From IMG/VR virus record IMGVR_UViG_3300031703_000002, positions 1-64,000 of that record: a stretch of 64,000 nucleotides of DNA. One strand, 5' to 3'. The notes below the pieces were generated by a model. The model had not been told where the DNA came from, made no database searches, and saw only the letters and a program-made list of their open reading frames with translations. Each line of letters begins with the position of its first letter. Positions within the stretch are counted from its first letter, which is position 1. Of the stretch, positions 58,841 through 64,000 are shown in pieces. The DNA comes from a virus. The translations under genes were made by a program, and so were the position numbers.

Positions 58841-61693
58841 ATGGCACTAAGTCCTCAATTACTACAGTTCAAGAGCTCAGGCGTATATCGCTTAGAGTTT
58901 GACAAATCACAAACGGTAAACATTCCAGCAGAAACTATTAGATTAGTTGTAGGATCCTCTAAAAAAGGACCTTATAACACTCCGGTATTTATTGAAAATA
59001 TTGAGCAATTCACTCAAGTATTCGGTGGTATCGACAAATCTTTAGAAAAGAAAGGTATGTATTTCCACAGATCATGTATCGAAACTCTTTCAAGAGGACC
59101 GATCTTGGCTTTAAATTTAACAGTAAAAGACGCAGCAGACAGAATTGCATTGGTATCGCCAGCAACTAACTCTTCACAAGAAGGATTAGCAGCTACAACG
59201 GCATCGGTTCAATACAGTACAGTGTTTGATACAGATAAATTTTGGGTACCATCTGATATAAAAACATTAACAGCAGCAAATAATATTTCTGCAACTTCAG
59301 ACAACGCAATTTCATTCGCGAACATCAAACAAGAACCTATTACAGTTATCATAAGACAAGCTGCTAATACTGCAGGTTTTGAAATGACAGCAAGAGAATG
59401 GTATGGTGAAGGAAACGTACCAGAAGGTATTGAAGATTTAGATTACGTATCTGATTACATGGTAGACGTATTTGTATTTAAAGGATCTTTCGATGCTTCT
59501 ATATTACAAAATGACCCTACATACGGTGCATTCTTTACTGAAAAAGGTTTAGAAAGATCTAAATTAGCTAGCTTTACAGCTTTGAGAGAAGTTAGTTTAG
59601 TAGCACAATATTCTGGATCAGTTATTCCTGAATTTCAAGATCAAGAAGGTCGTCAATTATACATTGAGACTTTAATTAACTTGGAAGCAAGAAGAACAGG
59701 TTTATTCTGTGCAATCAATGAAGAAGCTTTAGGTTCTATCGATTTCGTTGGTAATGACTTTAACATCTATCAAGATTACAAGGTATTATCACATAGAGTT
59801 GAACAAGATGCAACACCTAATGCTATTCCAACTGATAAAATAACAGAAGTTTCTGCAAATGAAGTAGTTTTAAAAACTGCAACAATTGGTGATTTACTAA
59901 CAGCAGGTATTAGTGACAACGGATATTTAAGAGCAGCAGTTGCAGGAGAATTTACAAAGATTTCTTCAATTGCTCAAGATGCAGGAGATGTTAGAATTAC
60001 AACAGAAGCAAATATTAAACCAAATGTATATGAAGAATTTGCAGATCTTACTGCAGGTACTTTTAATTCAGGAGCAGTAACTGTTGTTGACGGAGAAATA
60101 CATATTGCAAGCCCTGCAGGTAACGGAATTAACGCAGGTGCATTAATCGCAGCAAACGGTGTTGTACAAGGTAACTTCTTATTAGCATCAAACGGTGTAG
60201 ATTATATAGCTATCGCAACATTAGACGAAGAATACTCGTCACCTAACGGAAACGTTATAAGAATTGTAGCCGCAGGTGGAGGATCATTTAGTTCAACATA
60301 CGCAGCACCAATAGCAACATCAATTACAGCAAAAGCAAGAACAGCTAGTACAAGTTTTGAATTTACTACAATTGCACCAAATACTAGAGCAGTAATATTA
60401 CCTACACAATTAAGCGGTTATGGTTTCATACATGAATCTGGATCACCAATATTTAAATTATCTTCTCTAGTAGCAAATGATACATTTGATTGGAAGACAG
60501 TTAAAGTAGGAATGTATGTACCAGCAAAAGACGGTAAATTGGCTAGAATTAAAAGAATTATTAAGACAGTATCAGACGATACACTTTCTAATATTTATGA
60601 ATTCCAATGTCATAGACAACTTGTTGAAAGACCAGCATATACACTTAAGAGATATGAGGAAAGTACAACAACTTATACAATGTTCCCATTAGCGGCGGCA
60701 ACTCAACAGCCAAAGTCAATTTCTCAATTATTAACTCAATTGAAACCAGGTAATGGTTTATCTAATACGTTAATAGACAAAGATGCAATAACATTCAGAT
60801 ATGTAGTTGATACATTTGGTTCTTTAGAATCAGGTACTATTCTTAATAAAGAAGAAATTACTCAATTATGTAAAGAAAGACAAAATGCTTCTGCAATTCT
60901 TAATGCACCTATGGTGAAAGAATTTAAAGCAGCAACTAATCCTTCTTTCAAAAATTCTTTAGGAGCATTTGATACAAGATTAGTAGCAACAGGTGGAAAC
61001 TTAGAACTTAACCCTACTGCAATCTATACATTACCAAGTCTTAATGAAGGTGCAAACTTCGGTTTCTACTATTCACCAGGACTTAATATCTCAGAAAACG
61101 GTAGAACTAAAGTAATTCCACCAGCAGCATACGTATCTAACAACTATATCGACAAATATTTAGACGCATTACCATGGTCTATTATTGCAGGACCAAGAAG
61201 AGGTGTTGTAGGAGGTACAGGTGTACAAGGTTTAGAATTTGCATTTGATAAAAATGATAGAGATAACTTAGAGCCATTTGGTATTAACCCAATCGTATTC
61301 GAAAGAGGAGTTGGTTTAACTATTAAAGGTAATAAAACTGCACAACAATCAATTCAATCAGCATTATCTTCTGCTCACGTAAGAGAAGCGATGATCTATA
61401 TTGAAGATGGTTTAGCAGAAATCTTGAAAAACTATTTATTCGAGTTCAATAACGCTCAAACTAGATTAGAGATTAAGACTTTAGCAGATTCATTTATGGA
61501 ATCAGTTAAGAAAGACGGAGGTGTATACGATTATAGAAACATCATGGATGGATCTAACAACACTAACGATGTAATTGATCACAACATGGGTATTTTAGAT
61601 ACTTTTGTTGAGCCAGTTAAAGGTCTTGAAATCTTAGTATCGAGAGTAACTATCTTGAATACAGGAGAAATAGCAACTGGGAACTTTGCATAA
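58841..61693 (+). CDS. gp18: tail sheath protein gp18, enlarged
   Basis: The sheath identity comes from the N-terminus (VNIPAETIRLVVGSSKKGPY; EQFTQVFGG) and a C-terminal region with PWSIIAGPRRGVV, INPIVFERGVGLTIKGNKT, REAMIYIEDGLAEIL and FVEPVKGLEILV, typical of contractile sheath subunits. At 950 residues it is about 290 longer than T4 gp18 (659). The extra sequence is mainly an Ala/Thr/Ser/Gly-rich beta region at about residues 330-520, likely domains displayed on the outside of the tail. It is followed by gp19. Confidence 0.92.
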   Translation: MALSPQLLQFKSSGVYRLEFDKSQTVNIPAETIRLVVGSSKKGPYNTPVFIENIEQFTQVFGGIDKSLEKKGMYFHRSCIETLSRGPILALNLTVKDAADRIALVSPATNSSQEGLAATTASVQYSTVFDTDKFWVPSDIKTLTAANNISATSDNAISFANIKQEPITVIIRQAANTAGFEMTAREWYGEGNVPEGIEDLDYVSDYMVDVFVFKGSFDASILQNDPTYGAFFTEKGLERSKLASFTALREVSLVAQYSGSVIPEFQDQEGRQLYIETLINLEARRTGLFCAINEEALGSIDFVGNDFNIYQDYKVLSHRVEQDATPNAIPTDKITEVSANEVVLKTATIGDLLTAGISDNGYLRAAVAGEFTKISSIAQDAGDVRITTEANIKPNVYEEFADLTAGTFNSGAVTVVDGEIHIASPAGNGINAGALIAANGVVQGNFLLASNGVDYIAIATLDEEYSSPNGNVIRIVAAGGGSFSSTYAAPIATSITAKARTASTSFEFTTIAPNTRAVILPTQLSGYGFIHESGSPIFKLSSLVANDTFDWKTVKVGMYVPAKDGKLARIKRIIKTVSDDTLSNIYEFQCHRQLVERPAYTLKRYEESTTTYTMFPLAAATQQPKSISQLLTQLKPGNGLSNTLIDKDAITFRYVVDTFGSLESGTILNKEEITQLCKERQNASAILNAPMVKEFKAATNPSFKNSLGAFDTRLVATGGNLELNPTAIYTLPSLNEGANFGFYYSPGLNISENGRTKVIPPAAYVSNNYIDKYLDALPWSIIAGPRRGVVGGTGVQGLEFAFDKNDRDNLEPFGINPIVFERGVGLTIKGNKTAQQSIQSALSSAHVREAMIYIEDGLAEILKNYLFEFNNAQTRLEIKTLADSFMESVKKDGGVYDYRNIMDGSNNTNDVIDHNMGILDTFVEPVKGLEILVSRVTILNTGEIATGNFA

Positions 61694-61701
61694 CAAAATA
61701 A

Positions 61702-61710
61702 GATATATAA
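61702..61710 (+). promoter_or_regulatory. late promoter GATATATAA before the tail tube gene
   Basis: An exact late box lies 18 bases before the gp19 ATG. A separate promoter would allow more tube than sheath transcript. Confidence 0.58.
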
Positions 61711-61728
61711 AATAAACACATACAAATT

Positions 61729-62286
61729 ATGGCATTACCACACTATTCAGAAGATCAAACACAAAAGAAAGGGAAGAACTTCGAACCTGTACAAGCTAAC
61801 CTTTTTGAGGTAACTATTTTACCTCCAGACGGTGTTGCTGGACAAGAACTATTATTGCAACATGTTAATACTATTGGAGGATTAGCAGCATTGCATAAAG
61901 ATATTTCACCTATCACTCAAAAGTATAAACAAGCTACTAGATCATTCGCTGGTACAGTAGATGATACTTCGATAGATGTAGCTATTAACTTTTCATTGAA
62001 CTTAAATGATTCTAACCAAGCGTACTTATATAAAACATTACGTCAATGGTACAGAGCACAATATAATCCAGAAACTGGTGAAATGGGCTTGAAGAAGAAT
62101 TATGTAGGAACAATTGTAATAGTTCAATTTAACAGAGAAGGTGATATTTTCAGAAAAATCACTTTAGATGACTGTTTCATTATTTCAGGACTTTCATTTA
62201 CAGATTCACTTGATTATTCATCAGGAGATGTACAAACATTAGATATCACATGGAGATCTGATGTATATGCAGAAGAAGTAAACTAA
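61729..62286 (+). CDS. gp19: tail tube protein gp19
   Basis: The 185-residue protein directly follows the sheath gene, as in T4 (gp19 163 residues). It shows the tube pattern: QANLFEVTILPPDG, a KQATRSFAGTVDDTSIDV hairpin, LYKTLRQWYRAQYNPETG, and the closing DVQTLDITWRSDVY strand. It polymerises inside the sheath from the baseplate. A second tube-like gene is at 2948. A terminator follows. Confidence 0.9.
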   Translation: MALPHYSEDQTQKKGKNFEPVQANLFEVTILPPDGVAGQELLLQHVNTIGGLAALHKDISPITQKYKQATRSFAGTVDDTSIDVAINFSLNLNDSNQAYLYKTLRQWYRAQYNPETGEMGLKKNYVGTIVIVQFNREGDIFRKITLDDCFIISGLSFTDSLDYSSGDVQTLDITWRSDVYAEEVN

Positions 62287-62294
62287 TTAAACTT

Positions 62295-62330
62295 AATAAG
62301 AAGGCTTCGCAAGAAACCTTCTTATTTTTT
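62295..62330 (+). terminator. rho-independent terminator
   Basis: AATAAGAAGG and CCTTCTTATT form a 10-bp stem with a 12-base loop, followed by Ts, after gp19. Confidence 0.9.
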
Positions 62331-62370
62331 GTAAAATAAATATAATATATTATTAACATACCAAAATATT

Positions 62371-62589
62371 ATGAATAACCACAAATTAACAAAAAAGCTT
62401 CAAGTTCTTCTTAGCGAGATTGAAGTGGCCGCAGTTAATCGATGTATTTTAAATGATGCGTTGGAGACTGAAAACCGGCCAGTTTCTGTTAGCGCATGGA
62501 TACGAGATTTAATAAAAAGAGAATTAAGTATCAAAGCCGTCGAACAGAAGTCTTTTATTAAAAATAAGCTAAAAAATCTAAATAAATAA
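62371..62589 (+). CDS. ribbon-helix-helix-like small DNA-binding protein
   Basis: The 72-residue basic protein has the outline of a ribbon-helix-helix regulator: a short N-terminal strand region (KKLQVLLSEIEVAAV), then PVSVSAWIRDLIKRELS as the conserved turn and second helix, and a Lys-rich tail. It stands alone between a terminator and gp26, so it is probably regulated separately. It could bind one of the promoter palindromes seen in the early region, though nothing links them directly. Recognition is by pattern. Confidence 0.55.
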   Translation: MNNHKLTKKLQVLLSEIEVAAVNRCILNDALETENRPVSVSAWIRDLIKRELSIKAVEQKSFIKNKLKNLNK

Positions 62590-62593
62590 TAAC

Positions 62594-63598
62594 ATGAACG
62601 AAAAAGTAAACAAAAACGAAGAAGCTGCAAAAGCGATGTTAGAAGCCAAAGATCAAATTAACTCAAAGGCAACTGACAGTCAAGCAACTGAAACGGTCGC
62701 AGCAGAAATGCTAGAGACAGTAGACTCTAATGGATTAGGTAAAGTCAACATGGATAACTTTGGACAAGCAAGACCTGAAAAGTCTGCAGACCAGTTTTTA
62801 GGATGGATGAATCTTGATCAAGAAACTCTGCCATCAAAGGGTAAATTCTATCCACGTGATACTGTGATTAAAATCAGATCTGCGAGAGCTGCTGAAATTA
62901 GACACTTTTCTACAATGGATGAGAACAACTACATTGATATGGAAGAGAAATTGAATCACATCGTGGAGATGTGTACTCAGATCACTGCAAACGATAAGAG
63001 ATTATCTTACAAGGATATTTTAGAAGAAGATAGAATTGTAATTCTATTGACTATTAGAGATCTTACCTTTCCAGAACCAGAGAATAAATTAATTCTTAAA
63101 GGTAAAACTGAACACACTAAAAAAACAGTAGATATCGAACTAGCAACTAAATATTTAGTTGCCACAGTAGTCCCTACTGAAATAGAAGCTTACTATAGTT
63201 CTAAAGACAGAACATATGTTATTAAAACTAGATCAGCTGGTGAAGTTATGATGCGTCCACCTTCAATTGGTGTAATGCAAGAAATAACTAAGTATTTAAA
63301 AGACAGGCAGGAAAAAGAAATAGAATTCGATAAAGCATTTATACAAATATTACCGTATATCACGCCAGATTGGAGACAACTTAATTTACCTAGAATTTTC
63401 AATTTAGAAGTTGACTATAAAGCATGGAACGAAAAGAAATTCATGGTTATCTATAGACTAGCAGAAAAAATGAAAATTGGAGTTGAAACAACACTTGAAA
63501 TGGAATTCGATGGGGAGATCGCGAAAGCCCCTCTTGACTTCCCAGGTGGCATCAAAAGTCTTTTCATTATTTCAGATCTCGCTGGAGAATTACTTTAA
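62594..63598 (+). CDS. gp26: T4 gp26-like baseplate hub / tail assembly protein
   Basis: The 334-residue protein starts four bases after the RHH-like gene. After a polar N-terminus (1-70) the conserved part begins LPSKGKFYPRDTVIKI, then RAAEIRHFSTMDENNYIDM, LNHIVEMCTQI, DRIVILLTIRDLTFPEPEN, matching T4 baseplate hub gp26-type proteins (T4_baseplate family). It ends GELL-stop at CTT-TAA with GGAG just upstream, and a second ORF in the +1 frame overlaps its end, an arrangement seen for tail assembly chaperones. Confidence 0.75.
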   Translation: MNEKVNKNEEAAKAMLEAKDQINSKATDSQATETVAAEMLETVDSNGLGKVNMDNFGQARPEKSADQFLGWMNLDQETLPSKGKFYPRDTVIKIRSARAAEIRHFSTMDENNYIDMEEKLNHIVEMCTQITANDKRLSYKDILEEDRIVILLTIRDLTFPEPENKLILKGKTEHTKKTVDIELATKYLVATVVPTEIEAYYSSKDRTYVIKTRSAGEVMMRPPSIGVMQEITKYLKDRQEKEIEFDKAFIQILPYITPDWRQLNLPRIFNLEVDYKAWNEKKFMVIYRLAEKMKIGVETTLEMEFDGEIAKAPLDFPGGIKSLFIISDLAGELL

Positions 63599-63845
63599 GA
63601 CTAAGTTCTATCTGGGTATACATCTCAGAATGCAACCGTCAGAGATCGAAAATATGTACTACTACGAGTTTTGGTATTATTTAAAGAATCTTTCGGAATA
63701 CATTAAAGAGAAGAATAATCAGAACAAGGATCAGGAAGAACAGTCGGCGCAGCAACAGAGCGATATGAGCTCTAAGTACAAAACGCCTTCGATGCCTAAG
63801 ATCCCACAGATGAGTGCACCTTCAATGAAGATGCCCAAATTCTAA
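63546..63845 (+). CDS. overlapping downstream ORF (gp51-like or frameshift extension of gp26)
   Basis: This frame is +1 relative to the upstream gene and overlaps its end. Its conserved-looking core is YLGIHLRMQPSEIENMYYYE followed by FWYYLKNL, then a Gln/Lys-rich linker and a Met/Pro tail (PSMPKIPQMSAPSMKMPKF). No well-placed ATG exists: 63477 and 63510 lie deep in the upstream gene, 63630 would cut the core, and 63546 is GTG. It may not start separately; a +1 shift at CTT-TAA (63593-63598) would join it to gp26. In T4 gp51 helps assemble the hub. Confidence 0.6.
   Translation: MASKVFSLFQISLENYFKTKFYLGIHLRMQPSEIENMYYYEFWYYLKNLSEYIKEKNNQNKDQEEQSAQQQSDMSSKYKTPSMPKIPQMSAPSMKMPKF
63584..63598 (+). 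promoter_or_regulatory. candidate +1 frameshift signal (recoding site)
   Basis: GGAGA (63584-63588), four bases and CTT TAA G resemble the RF2 (prfB) shift site, where a Shine-Dalgarno-like run precedes CTT TGA. Slipping by one base at CTT enters the overlapping ORF in the correct frame. Confidence 0.4.
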
Positions 63846-63846
63846 A

Positions 63847-63855
63847 GATATATAA
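63847..63855 (+). promoter_or_regulatory. late-type box GATATATAA
   Basis: An exact late box just after the previous stop, but a terminator lies within 15 bases downstream, so it may be inactive or attenuated. Confidence 0.35.
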
Positions 63856-63866
63856 AGAGTACATAG

Positions 63867-63895
63867 ACAAACGCTACATTAGTAGCGTTTGTTTT
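63867..63895 (+). terminator. rho-independent terminator
   Basis: ACAAACGCTAC and GTAGCGTTTGT form a perfect 11-bp stem with an ATTA loop and a short T tail after the overlapping ORF. Confidence 0.9.
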
Positions 63896-63920
63896 ATACT
63901 AAAAAAGATATACACATAAA

Positions 63921-64000
63921 TTGGCAGCACTAATACCACCATTTTTAGCCAGCGCATTCGAAAGAATGGGTTCAGGTAATAAATTCTTAGAACAGATAAC
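63921..64000 (+). CDS. N-terminus of a virion gene, TTG start, truncated by the window end
   Basis: After the terminator and a box GATATACACATAAAT (63907-63921), a frame opens at TTG 63921 and reads (M)AALIPPFLASAFERMGSG and onward to the window edge without a stop. The peptide has a hydrophobic N-terminal helix. The next in-frame ATG (63966) would remove it. Position after the gp26-like pair suggests a tail or baseplate gene, perhaps the tape measure, but too little is visible to name it. Confidence 0.45.
   Translation, partial: MAALIPPFLASAFERMGSGNKFLEQI

Overview
ORGANISM. The window is part of the genome of a T4-like (myovirus) bacteriophage, probably infecting a member of the Bacteroidota such as a marine flavobacterium. 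The T4 core is recognisable from motifs and gene order: gp32, gp61 primase, UvsY, UvsW, gp43 polymerase, gp44/gp62-like/gp45 clamp machinery, UvsX, gp41, gp46/gp47, gp55 late sigma, and virion genes gp4, gp15-like, gp16-gp19, gp20, gp21, gp22, gp23 and gp26. The DNA is very AT-rich. Almost every start codon follows an A-rich leader without a Shine-Dalgarno sequence, which is typical of Bacteroidota translation and is the main host clue. All genes but one lie on the + strand. LAYOUT. 1-3887: late tail/virion genes. 3888-9106: RuvC-like resolvase, a small ORF, gp32, primase, UvsY, UvsW. 9144-18657: an accessory block of proteins with a short N-terminal peptide like the T4 capsid-targeting sequence (CTS), plus a ligase-superfamily enzyme that also carries it and a ligase-like/NMN-adenylyltransferase-like fusion. 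18845-24866: nucleotide and DNA-base-modification type genes (DUF6378-like, SGNH-like, two aGPT-PPlase/amino-acid:DNA-transferase-like proteins, LOG, PLP enzyme, dUTPase), a candidate thymine-hypermodification locus. 24867-32568: DNA polymerase split in two ORFs about 5 kb apart, with nrdB, nrdA, a structured RNA/terminator, three CTS genes and the sliding clamp between the halves. 32573-38972: UvsX, gp41 helicase, gp33-like coactivator, gp47, gp46. 38991-50161: gp15-like, gp55, gp4, portal, core protein, a gp21 protease-gp22 scaffold fusion, capsid protein, a large CTS protein. 50165-54257: the only minus-strand gene, gp44, RNase H, gp62-like. 54287-64000: neck-type protein, terminase, sheath, tube, an RHH-like regulator, gp26-like protein with an overlapping ORF, and a truncated last gene. 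REGULATION. Two promoter classes can be read from the sequence. Early/replication genes have a -35-like GAAAC separated by 17 (once 18) bases from TATAAT-like hexamers, often overlapped by palindromes. Late genes have a lone GATATATAA element that resembles the T4 late TATAAATA box and often overlaps the upstream gene's last codons; gp55, the gp33-like protein and gp45 would act there. Five strong hairpin-T terminators (after 18657, 30490, 48462, 62286 and 63845) and a weaker one (after 41301) separate modules. MOST NOTABLE. (1) The expanded CTS family, with at least 14 copies of the peptide, several sitting inside ORFs where a former leader is now translated, including the junction of the protease-scaffold fusion. 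(2) The candidate DNA hypermodification locus. (3) The split polymerase. (4) An RF2-like CTT-TAA shift site at the end of the gp26-like gene.
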